Below, one piece after another: positions 22,700-33,571 of a stretch of DNA of 64,000 bases. Under the pieces are notes generated by a model. It did no database searches. It was not told where the DNA came from and saw only the letters and a list, made by a program, of their open reading frames with translations. How positions within the stretch are numbered: the first letter of the stretch is position 1; the number at the start of each line of letters is the position of its first letter. Where the stretch lies: assembly GCA_964020975.1 (NCBI GenBank), contig OZ026619.1, positions 88,691,562 through 88,755,561 of the forward strand, given 5' to 3'. The position numbers were made by a program, and so were the translations under genes. This DNA is from Hermodice carunculata (lineage: Eukaryota > Annelida > Polychaeta > Eunicida > Amphinomidae).

Positions 22700-25180
22700 G
22701 ATACTTTAAAATTATATGTATGTGATGTAAAGATTAGAAGGGGAAAAAAACACTCTTTTTGTTTCTTTTTTTTATCTGCCTTTATGGCAGAGTTTGTGTG
22801 TCCACACTAAGACATCAAGTATGAACAGCATTGGACATAACTGCCACCAGATGTGTGAAGACCACCCTGCTTATTGCTGAAATCATGGGAATGAGTTAAA
22901 AACAGCTCTTAGACTAATCATTGGGTGACAGATATGGACTTCAGTGGCAGATTTATGGCTCATGTATCATTTTATTTTGAATATGTTTGCAACCACATCA
23001 AACGACAATATTTTGATGTTGAGAGTGACTCAGAACATCCAATTCGGTGACAGTACTGCACATGAGGTACCAGTCCATGTATTGCTGTTGCCAAAGAAAG
23101 CATCCATGTCAGCAGAGCACGGAATCATGATCCTCTTGTTTTTCATATTTATCATCTGACTTTGATGGTGCTTGCGGTCTGCACCTGTGTGGCTTCCTTC
23201 CAGGCCTACCCTCCTGCTCCTGCCCCACTTATTTTATGATTTTTTTTCTTGCTGTTTTCAGTTGCTCGATGGTTCTGTTTTTGCACTCTGTGAATACCGG
23301 TACACTTGATATTCTTGTGAAGCTTTATGCAGCCCTCCCCCCCCCCCCTTCCATAGGAGCAGGAGGCATACAGCAATCACTTTGTCCGTCGACAAAGTTT
23401 CTGCACTACAACTTCAGCTCTTTTTGACCTGGGGCTTTCTGACATTGCACAGGATTATAGTTCTATACAATGGCTAAGTCAAATTTGAAGATGGGTGTTA
23501 ACCTTGACTCCATTCCCAAGGTCACAGAGGCTCATGGATTAGGCAGATGATCCTTAAGGCCTGGTGCCTTGCAGCTTGCCACAGCTAACTAGGTACGAGC
23601 CTTCAATGTCTCCTGACGCGCCCTGCCAAACGTCACAGTTGTTGATGATCTGCGGGCCTGCCGCTAGTGATCATCTACGACATTCGCCTAGCACTACTTG
23701 CATGATACCACAGTCCTAGAGGAAAACATGTGTGCCTTTGTGGGCATAACAGGCTCCTTTGCTTAAGTTCCCATACTTGTTCGTTAGGCCCTCCGGGTTC
23801 CATTAGGCCGCCACAGTGTTCCAACTTATGGCGCTTTTGTGGTTTAGATTCTTTAGGTTTAGGGCTTTGTACGTATTTTTATGGATATAACAACTTTACA
23901 ACTATTATAGATAGAGGCGTCACTCCAACTTCAATTGATAGGTTGAGGACATGTAGCTGCATCCAATGAAATATGAACCAAAGCTGTATCATTCAAATTT
24001 ATGCAAATTCACACAATTTAAACTTATTCAACTTCAAAATTGTTATAGGTAGGGGTGCCATTCTTACTTCAATTGATAGGTTTGTGAGATAGCTGCACCC
24101 AACAAATGAAGAATTAAAGTTGTAGCAGTTTGATTTATGCAAAGTAGGCAAATACAGAAAATTTAAATGTTGAATAACTTCAGAACTATTCTAACTTCAA
24201 TTTATCGGTTTGTGACACAGCTCAATTATTTGTCTCTTTTGAAAAATTCAATAAAAAATATTGTAGCAGGAGTTAAAAACTGAAGAGGCAATCTTTAAAA
24301 GTTTCCTAGGCGCACAGACTGATTTGCTGACCAGCAAATCAAATTTCTCTGGTTTATGTCGCATCCGCAACACGGACATTGAATGTTGGGTTCCTTTTGT
24401 CATGACCAAGAAGGTGAAAAGCGAGACGAGAGGAAAAATTGGCAGGGCATATATATCATTGAAGAACAAACTGAGGTTTCCAGTTGCAAATTCATTTTTA
24501 GTTGTGAGAAACATTTCGCAATTTTTTTGGGCATATCTTCACCATATTGAAAAGAATACGAATGAAAATCCTGTGTAGGCAAGTAATCTCAGTGAAGCAA
24601 TTCCATGTGCATACTACTGAGTCCTTTATTTGGCCCATCGTGATCCGTTTGGCTTTCTGCAGTCAACATCAGTGAATCCTTTCACTAAATGATCTCTACC
24701 AGTACCTGATGGACATTTAAAGTTTACTATTCTAAAAATTGTAGACAACGGAGATTTATCAAAATTTCCAGAAACTATCAATGATTGACAGACTAAAATA
24801 AAATGTAGGCCCAAAATTAAACCTCTTGTACCCCTAGACACGGAGAGGGAGAGAATTTTGAAGCAAACAGATTTAATGTTAGCTTATTGGAGGATGTTGC
24901 CAGTGGTGGCAGCATTGTACTTGCAGGCATCACATGACTGCAGCTGTACCATTTCTATTTATTCACTGTAGTAAAAACTTATGTCATGATGGACAAAAGA
25001 AGGTTTGAAGATTAAAAAGTCAGTTGTTTGTGATTTCTCTGTCAAAGAAGGCATCATAACTGCATAAATTCCACAAAAACTATAAACATTGCTGATTTTC
25101 ATTAAATATATGACATAATTCACTACGCAAGATACAGTTACTGACATACACAGATACTGTCGCACTGACTAGCTCATGAT
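22700..25180. other. Intergenic stretch with no recognised gene
   Basis: No exon supported on either strand. About 23570-23720 is a GC-richer block of unknown origin. At 23880-24240 similar sentences recur (CAACTTCAATTGATAGGTT and variants, three times), indicating a degraded tandem repeat of roughly 150-bp period. Confidence 0.45.
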
Positions 25181-25248
25181 GAGCTAATGTTATCTGTATA
25201 TTTCTCCGACAATAAAGAAGAATTGTATTGTATTGTATTGTATTGTAT
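25150..25248 (+). mobile_element. Non-LTR retrotransposon 3' end with TTGTA repeats
   Basis: A short 3'-UTR-like segment ends GACAATAAAGAAGAATTGTA and a run of TTGTA units. Pentamer tails of this kind after an AATAAA are characteristic of truncated LINE copies. No coding part is attached. Confidence 0.5.
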
Positions 25249-25339
25249 ACAATTAGTTTTTAGATTTGTGATAAGATAAATACCTACTTAACATGCATAC
25301 ATATGTGTAAGATATGGTAAACCAAATATACTTTATCAG

Positions 25340-25342
25340 CAT

Positions 25343-25418
<76 letters not shown>
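25340..25418. repeat. (AT)n microsatellite
   Basis: About 79 bases of almost pure AT dinucleotide with one AATA slip near the start. The minus-strand open frame of alternating Ile-Tyr across it is an artefact of the repeat. Confidence 0.95.
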
Positions 25419-25420
<2 letters not shown>

Positions 25421-25427
25421 AATGACC

Positions 25428-25510
25428 CAACAGCTTTCCTCAGGACACTTTTGGGACACAATACTGAGGAAAGCTGTTAACTTGGTCACAACTTGGCACT
25501 AAGAGTTTAA
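25428..25510. mobile_element. Fragment of TTAA-type MITE core hairpin
   Basis: CAACAGCTTTCCTCAGGACA and its near complement (TGAGGAAAGCTGTTAA) form the core hairpin, followed by GGCACTAAGAGTTTAA. It directly follows the AT microsatellite. Confidence 0.55.
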
Positions 25511-25523
25511 AACACCCCACACA

Positions 25524-25583
25524 AACATACACATACACACACACACACATTCACATACACATACACATACACATACACATACA
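25524..25583. repeat. (CA)n and (CACATA)n microsatellite
   Basis: A run of ACACACAC followed by about five ACATAC hexamers. Confidence 0.9.
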
Positions 25584-26019
25584 ACCAAAAGCACTCAGTT
25601 ATTCAGTACATGGAATTTTAGTTAATACACAAAAACTCATCAGTGGAATCATGAGATTTTAATTGATCATGATAACATTGGTCTCATGTGTGTAATATTT
25701 ACACTATTTTGATATTGCATCTTGAAGTACAATTTAAAACAATCCTGTAGTTTAAAATGGATGATCCTGACATAACTTCTGACACATACCTGTCAATATC
25801 TTTGGCAAGAAATTCTGAAATGTTTTGCTTCAGCTGTTACAAAAGAATAATAAGGAAATTTTCATGTGGGAGACTGTCAAAACTGGACGGACTTGCAGCT
25901 GAAGAATGCAAAAAGTCACGCAGGCAAAAACACACAAAAAAACACTAGAGTCTGAGCCCTCCACCCAATGGGGACCACTGGACAGGAAGGTCACTGTAAC
26001 TAGGTCACAGGAATGCAAT

Positions 26020-26187
26020 GGTACCAGCTATTTAGGACCACTCCTAATGCCTGACAAAAGTGGTCACATATGACAGGTGGTCTTATATTGCAGGTAAATC
26101 AAAACAAAAAGGGTGCATTGTCTTGAAAGGGTGATCTTAAAAACTAAATGTGGTCTATCAATAGAGGTGGTCTTAAGTACCACTGTA
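26020..26187. mobile_element. CAGTGGTAC-ended palindromic MITE, degenerate
   Basis: The right end is TGGTCTTAAGTACCACTGTA. The left end is degraded (GGTACCAGCTATTTAGGACC). The interior repeats GTGGTC words on both strands, as in the copies at 17030 and 11171. Confidence 0.5.
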
Positions 26188-26399
26188 CAATACAAAAATT
26201 AAAAGCCACATGACTGATAGGTAAGTGAATGTACATATACCACATTATTCTTTTAGTATTACTGCTCCTTAAAGCACTTTTCTGACTTGAAAATGCCAAA
26301 TTAATGTAAATATATACTATAGGGAAAATGCTCAACTAATGTAAATACATATTACAGCACTTCCACCTGCTGTCATGTGAAAAACAAAAAGGGCTGTGT

Positions 26400-27655
26400 G
26401 AACAGCCTATGCTCAGCTGACCTAGAAATTCATCACACTTGTGGTTCTGTGAACTTGGAATAGGGTCAAGGTCACCCATGTACTGAGTAAGTCTGACCTC
26501 TTTGGAAGAACGCTAACATGTGAACTACAAAGTCCATCATAAAAATTTTTTCCAAAATTCACTGGAGCACAACCACTTGAACCAAGTTTGACACAAATCT
26601 GGACAAAATTATTTAAGCCATAACCATTAAAAGAAATTCACGTTCAACTTTCCTATCTAGACTGTTTTAAAGATTTTCCCACGGAAAATTATAAAAAGTC
26701 CAAAAAGCACTGGAGCGTGACCATTTTAAGAAACTTGGTAGAGACCCACCCAAGGTACATTGCCACCACGTTGGAAATCAATCTGACAGACCTTTTCTTT
26801 GGAGAAGTCCAAAATGTGAATTAGCTTTAGAATGCCCACTGACTTGCATAGTAATCAATAGGAACGGTGCGTTTACTGATAAGTTCTCAAATTGAAAAAT
26901 TTGTTAAAAAATCAGAATTCAACAGCAGTGCCACCTAGTGAACAAGTTTGTTTGACCCTTTCACAAGGAACATATTCACCAAGTTTCAACTTAATCTGAG
27001 TGATGGTTCTGGAGAAGTCGAAAAAATAGTGAAAACACACAAAAAATCATAAAGAAAACCACAATAAAATTGAAGCACCACCTGGTAAACAAATTAAGTA
27101 CTATGAGTCTCTAGGAGTGTTCCTGTGTGATATCAAAGCAATCTGGTAAGCAGTTTTGGAGAAGCTTTTTAAAGATTTGCCCCCCCTCCCAAAAAAAAAA
27201 TCCTAAAAAATTAAAAAAAACCCAAAAAAACTGGAGCAGGACCACTTGTACAAACCTGGTAGAGACCCACACAAGGTACATTGCCATCAAGTCTGAAGAA
27301 AATTTGGCTGAAGGTTTTGAGGAAGAGGTCGAAAATGTGAATTACCACTCGAATGCCCATTGACTTAATACATGGTAATCAATAGGAAAGGTGCTGTTAC
27401 AGAGAAGTCCCAAAAGAAGATTTTTTAAGATTTTCCCTAAAAAAAGAACAAAAAAACCCCCATAACAAATCCAAAATCACTGAAGCGTGACCATTTGAAC
27501 AAAGTTGGTAGAGACCCACCCAAGGTACATCCCCACCAAGTCTGAAGTGAATCTGGCCGACGGTTTTAGAGAAGTCTGAAATCTGAATTGTGGATGGACG
27601 ATGGACCATCCTATAAGCTCAGCTGACTGACAAGTCAGCTGAGCTAAAATTTTGC
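26400..27655 (+). repeat. Interspersed repeat of several diverged ~300-bp units
   Basis: Three or more related units each contain CACTGGAGC or similar, a TTGGTAGAGACCCAC block, CCAAGTCTGAAG and a GAAAATGTGAATT block. The last unit ends in the palindrome AGCTCAGCTGACTGACAAGT followed by its mirror. Related copies lie at 22060-22680 and 62600-62960 in the other orientation. Confidence 0.65.
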
Positions 27656-28032
27656 TGCAATGGGCTTATAGGCACAATGTTGATCTGACCAGTTTCCACG
27701 TGTGACACAATGAATATCGTGATGCTTCCACATCACATATTAAGTTTGCATTTTACTTTCACTAGAACTGGTTGTGATTTTATCTCATGGAATTGGGTCC
27801 ATTCAAGGACAAAGTGTTCCAAGTAAGTGTTGGGTTTTCTATACTCGATTGATTCAGTGAGTAATTTTTGATAGGCCTAATCATGCAAGTTAGGTGTTGA
27901 CTTCTGGTTTGTGAAAGGAGTTTGTGTTTAACTTTAATTACATTTATGTAGTGTGGGCTACATTTATAAGTTGACCTATCAATAGCAGAACATCATCTTC
28001 ACTAAATTCCATAATATATCACCTCGGGATGT

Positions 28033-28549
28033 TAGTTTTAAAATACCTATAGAAAGGCAGAGATATGAAAATATACCAAGAGCAGAAAGAATATGTAACA
28101 AGTGTAACCTTAAAGAGCTTGGTGATGAATTTCATTACATTTTTGATTGTACATATTTTCAAGAAGCACGCAAGTCTCTCATTAAAAAGTACTATTGCGT
28201 GCACCCCAACACTATTAAGTGTGCCAAACTATTTGGGTCAAATGAGAGGAAAGCTTTGCTAAAACTCAGCAAACTAGTCAAACTGATAATGGTGGAGAGT
28301 AATGGTGTGCCTTAGATAACCTTAGCTTCCTCTTCTGCATGGAGCACTGATGTGAACACCTAAAAACTATTTTTTATGTGACAGTTCAACTTGATCTTAT
28401 AATTGTGTATGGCTTTGTTAATTGTTGTATGTCACACTGTATATGTGTATGGCTTTGTTAATTGTTGTATGTCACACTGTATATTTTGACTTGCATGTAC
28501 TCATGTACCCCAAAGGAGTTTTTGAGAAATAAACAAACTTGAAAAACAC
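28033..28549 (+). mobile_element. 5'-truncated LINE 3' end
   Basis: An open stretch encodes a typical C-terminal zinc-knuckle region of a non-LTR retrotransposon: RAERICNKCNLKELGDEFHY, then FDCTYFQEAR and a Lys-rich tail, stopping at about 28313-28315. A 3' UTR follows with an exact 40-bp tandem pair (28405-28444, 28445-28484), ending AGAAATAAACAAACTTGAAA. It is nested in the older repeat at 27965-28855 and truncated to a few hundred bases, as is usual for LINE copies. Confidence 0.75.
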
Positions 28550-28999
28550 AAACATGGTGCAGCCAGTTAGCGGAATGACTTGTCCGAGGATTAATGGCAC
28601 AGAAAAAAGTTTGGTGCTGGTTTCCCACTCATAACCTGATTTTATATAAGGGCTAGTAAAGCCTAACACCTTCTAAATTTCAAATTTTATGAACATGATT
28701 TGCTTCTTATACAAAATAAGTTGTTATAATGATTTTAGATCTCTACATGCAGTTTTGCAGTGAGTGGTATGGAACAGGACTTTGCTCTTTGATTAGTGGA
28801 CTTGATAGTGTTCAAATGGTATCTGGGTTTGTTAAGTTTCTCCTTTTTGTTCAAGAAGATTCAAAACCTACATGCAAACTTGAGTTTGACATTATTAATG
28901 TTTTCTCCAGTGCCCTGGGTATTATGTACACATAATCATCGTCCAAGGGTTAACGCCATGTGCCCCCACTTGTTGATTTGTGTAACCCTCTGGCGGCAC

Positions 29000-30317
29000 C
29001 CAGCCAGGCTGAGAGACTCCACAGACCATGTAATCAACATGGTCTTGCTCAGTCTCTCAGTACGGCCAGTCAACTGTTCAACTCTGAAACTGCAAAGCAT
29101 TTGACAGAGAATACAATAGAATGTACCAATGACATTGACTGGTCTTCTGAGAGAGAAAAAAAAAAACACATGTAACCTCTCAACCAATTTTGTGTTGATG
29201 TTACAAGTTTTCAGTTGATCACAGTAAAATACATATTGCCTGTCGGCATACTTCAAAACTTTTGATTCTTTCCTGTCAGAAGTACCATGTCATCACTAAA
29301 TAGCACCCCGACCTACCCACTTAAGCACCTCTATGTGTTGTTTTCTTGAGCATGATAAATTTTGAGACGAAAATAAATTAAGCCAATCATCCTGCAGATC
29401 ATCACAGTGTATCAGTTTGATATGTTGACCTCAGTTTTCAACATGTGGATCTCTGCTCATTTTCCCATAAATTTTCTAATTGCAGTGGGCGCTCACTTGG
29501 GATAGTGCGACACCAATGTCATGAAGCATGATCCTACAAAAATACCATCATCTAGTTGTCTGTCTGCACTTTGAATTTTTGTGCCAAAGTCAAGGTGACG
29601 CTTCTGTTCACTTTTTAAATATCACAATGAGGTTTAAATAAAAGTGCAATTTGAAAAAAACAAACGAGAAAAGATGGTCAATCAGTGCTGCTTATATCCT
29701 CACGCACTTTTCAATATAAATTGCAGCTGCAGATTGTATAATGTTCTTTAATTACCAGCATGTGCATTACCGTATGAATATATATATTATTATATGCAAT
29801 ACTGAATATTCATACTTATATAAGAAAAGCAGCAGAAATATTTCATTTTGCTGCTTAAAGATTTATCATCATATGGTGTCACAGTAACGTGTTTCTCCTT
29901 GTACACTGCAACTTGATTTTACTGTTTCCAACAAATGTCTGAATTTTCCTTGTCAAATGTCCTTGAATTCTCTTCCCCTTGAACATCATTCTCATTTGAT
30001 CCTAAAAGCAACAGCTACACACTACACACTCCAAGTTTTTTAACATAAATATGTACACTTTTAAATCTGTCTTGCAGCATATGTAAAGAGTCTTTCAAAG
30101 ATCACAGCTGGGTCACATTTTATCACAGTTAATAACAGTTTGAATCCATTGCAATAACAGGCACCTCTAAAAATCAATATCTTTGGCATCTATATATAAA
30201 GGTCCATAAATGTAAAAATACACATGCAACCTCTCAACAAATATTTTTTTTGTTTAGGTTACAAGTTTTCAGTTGATCACAGTAAAGTACATTAATATAT
30301 TAAAAGTTAATATTATG
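29000..30317. other. Intergenic tail region between the two convergent genes
   Basis: No coding exon. Two related blocks at 29165-29235 and 30215-30295 share TTACAAGTTTTCAGTTGATC, so one is a duplicate of the other. ATTAAA on the minus strand at 29752-29747 is the only plausible poly(A) signal I found for the minus-strand gene; there is no AATAAA near its stop. Confidence 0.4.
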
Positions 30318-33300
30318 CTATGAATGTTGATCCCCATTTTGATGGGCGTTTTCTTCTTTGCTTTCCTTTCTGTCTGGATCTGTTTGTTTTGTGTCCATGG
30401 TAACATTGTCTTTGCTTTCACTTGCACTTAGATCTGCATCATGTGTTTCCATGGTAACACTATTTTTCTCCTCCACATTTTGGGTCTCCTGTTCTAATCT
30501 CTCCCGGCGCTCCTTGGTTGCCTTGGCAACCAGCTTGAAACATGTCTCAAAGTCTGTGGGTTCAACTGCACTCGTCCCTGCAATTAGAGAAAAACAGTGG
30601 TTGGAAAACCGTACCAGCCACACAGGTAATCTTCTCCTCTAAATTCAACCCTTTCCCCCTTGAATTAAGACTGATCCAACAGTTCTCCGTGGCATGGTTT
30701 GGGCACTAAGTGCCCAACCCAAGCCAAGGAAAACTGTTGCCCTGGGGCATGCCATCTTGATAGGTCACATCTACAATTATCAGTCAACAATTTTTTTATT
30801 ACACGTGTACCACTGAAACTAGTTAGAAACTCTGAAGCAGATAACATTTGACCACCAGCCAGTTTTGGCCAGTTTAAAAGGGAGATGGTTTACCCTTTCC
30901 TGACTTGAAAACAGTAAATGTACTTAACTTTCACATGTATATAATTTCAGATTTTTTTATTTCAGACTTTTAACTCAAGTTTTAATTCCACCACTTTGGA
31001 CATGGTTCCCATTAGACCTATGTTGAAATATCAGTTTGTTGCATTTTTATCTTCAAAATCTTGTGCTAGCTGCTACCACAATAGGCAAACATAAAATTAC
31101 AGCAAAATTCAGTGAATTGATAGCATGACTAAGTAGTCAACCTATGCCATGGACAGCTAATGAGCCTGGATTTCCCTGCTGGATTACATTTTCATAATAT
31201 TATCATTTATTATTTTAATGGTACTTACCCATGAGTTTGACTGCCTCCTCCCCGTCGATGATCGGATTCATCCAAGTCGACTGTCTGCCCTGGTCGAGAC
31301 CAGCCGCCTTGGGAGGATACAGCTGGAATGCCAACTCAATCACCTCATTCTTGTACAAACCACGCCCCTTTTTCATGGGCTGACCTGAAACAGTGGAGCT
31401 CAATGTAGTTACTTGGCACTTTTATCCTTTAACTAAATCACACAACTAGATGTCTGCCTACAAAAAGACCTCAAAACAAAGATAAAACACAACAAAAATA
31501 ATCCCCCCAAAAAAGACAAACCATAAAATGAAACTTTCTTACCAAGACGTTGAAACAAATAAAAGATATCAAAAATACAGTGCTCCCTCTTTATAACACC
31601 CCTCATTACAAGGGGGTTTGGTTTCTGATACAACATGGTGGGTACCATGGCTCCCACTGAAATAGTTTTCCCATTACTTCTGTGTTAAAAGTCCCTCTGT
31701 TATAAGGCGGTTTTACAATAACATGGTCTACCCTGTGGACCTCAAGACCAGCGTCATAAAGAGGGAGCACTGTAACATCTTCAGCTGAACAACTGTTGGA
31801 AGTCTAAAAATTGTTGTTCCTTAACCCTTTTCAGGCCACAAGCCTGACTCTATAGCCTCCCTTGGTGTAGGCCCGGTTACAACAAATCTGACTCTACAGC
31901 CTCTCTTGGCCCAGGCCTGGTTACAACAAATCTGACTCCAGAGTCTCCCTTGGCCCAGGACTGGTTACAACAAATCCAACTTCACAGCCTCCCTTGGCCC
32001 AGGTCTGGTTACAACAAATCTGACTCCACAACCTCCCTTGGCCCAGGGCTGGTTACAAGTCTGACTCTATAGCCTCCCTCGGCGTAGGCCTGGTTACAAC
32101 AAATCTGACCCCTTGGCATAGGCCAGGCTACAAGAGGACTGACTCAAGAGCCTCCCTTGGTGCAGGCTGGGTCACCACAAGACCGACTCTAAAGCTTCCC
32201 TTGATGTAGGGTGAGTGCAGTACTCCAACCCTGCACAAAGGAAAGCTATTGACCTAGGGCATGCTATCATGAGAAGTCTCATCTACAATTCTGAACAAAT
32301 AATGTTTTCCATTGAGTCAAACATGTAATTTACGTAAAACCATTGAACAATTTACATCCAGGCCCTTTGGGGAAATTTGCAATGGAAAGAAGTACATCTC
32401 TAGTTATTTAAGAAACAAAACAGTGAGCTGATTTAGCAAAGCCAAATCTACCACAAACATCTATAAATCTCGATAGATATTTCTTACCTCGCAGAACAAG
32501 ATCAAAGGCCTCATCGATGTCGTAGACTGACGGATATCGGTCACACTCATTGAAATAATTGGTTAAGTCATCCAATTCAAGTTCACCGCCAAATGCACGC
32601 TTCTCAAAGACCACCTCGTATCCTGCAAAAAAAATAAACACCTTTCAGTATCTCCTCAAAATTACCTGCCACCAGCACGCTGGGAACATGATGAAGATGA
32701 TTCATTCTAAATGCCCCCATGGAATTGGTTTTATACTGACAGTGACACCTGTGTTCCGAAAAAAAAAATTAACAGATACCAGATTCCATACATTCTCTTT
32801 TATATGTACAGGGCCTATAATCTAATAAAATACAAATAAAGCACATTCACATTAGCTGTTGGGCTGCTCTAGCCCATTTAGCTCAATAAGAGAATCCCTG
32901 TATGTGCAGAGAGATACCTGAATCAAACAGTACAACATACTCTTAAAGTGATAACTTGGATTTTTTTTCTTCAGAAAAGAGATATTCCTATTCTCTACAT
33001 ATGCACTGAACTGAAAACCATCAGGTATTCTTTGTGTCCAGAAATGTTAGAGGCACTGCTGTTGTATCCACGAGTACATAATATGAAGCATGATTGGGTG
33101 ATTACAATTTATGAACACGATGAGCAAAGCTTCAAATCACATGCTGCTTTTTGAGAGGATGGTCATTAGATTAGGACTATGCAAGTGGGATAAACTCCTG
33201 GGAGTTGGATTGGTACTCATGGGGGTTGAGTTGGAACTCATAGGAGTTGTATTGGTACTCATGGGAGTTGGGTTGGAACTCATGGGAGTTAGATGGGAGT

Positions 33301-33571
33301 TGGATTGGGTACTCATGGAAGTTGGATTCGTACTCATGGGAGTTGGATTAGAACCCATGGGAGTTGAGCTGGCATCCTCTTAACCAAATCTGTCCAGGGC
33401 ACAAGTAGATGCTGGCTCATACTCACGCCTTTTGGAATCCATGAACTCATTAACTTCATGGAAGGTGAATGGAACTTGGGGCTTCTCAACGCCCCGTCGT
33501 ATCTGGATTCTGCGCAGTATGTCCCGGTACTGAGTCACGAACTTGCCCCAGGTGCTGCCATGCATTTTCAC
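30318..33571 (-). CDS. IQ-motif gene C-terminal exons
   Basis: Four exons (33571-33427, 32622-32488, 31384-31229, 30577-30318), phases 0/1/1/1. They encode a conserved-looking globular region: KMHGSTWGKFVTQYRDILRR, FTFHEVNEFMDSKRR, FEKRAFGGELELDDLTNYFN with an EF-hand-like acidic loop but no clear calcium ligands, then a NEVIELAFQLYPPKAAGLDQ segment and a FKLVAKATKERRERLEQETQ helix. It finishes in a Lys/Asp/Glu-rich tail. I cannot assign a Pfam-type family from memory. Confidence 0.82.

Noticed and set aside
25253-25489. Open frame with a long Tyr-Ile run
   Set aside because: It is a translation of the AT microsatellite.
33111-33383. Repetitive Gly/Val/Leu/Glu open frame and its Thr/Pro/Ser counterpart on the other strand
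   Set aside because: Both are products of the 22-bp minisatellite, whose unit length allows frames to stay open by chance.
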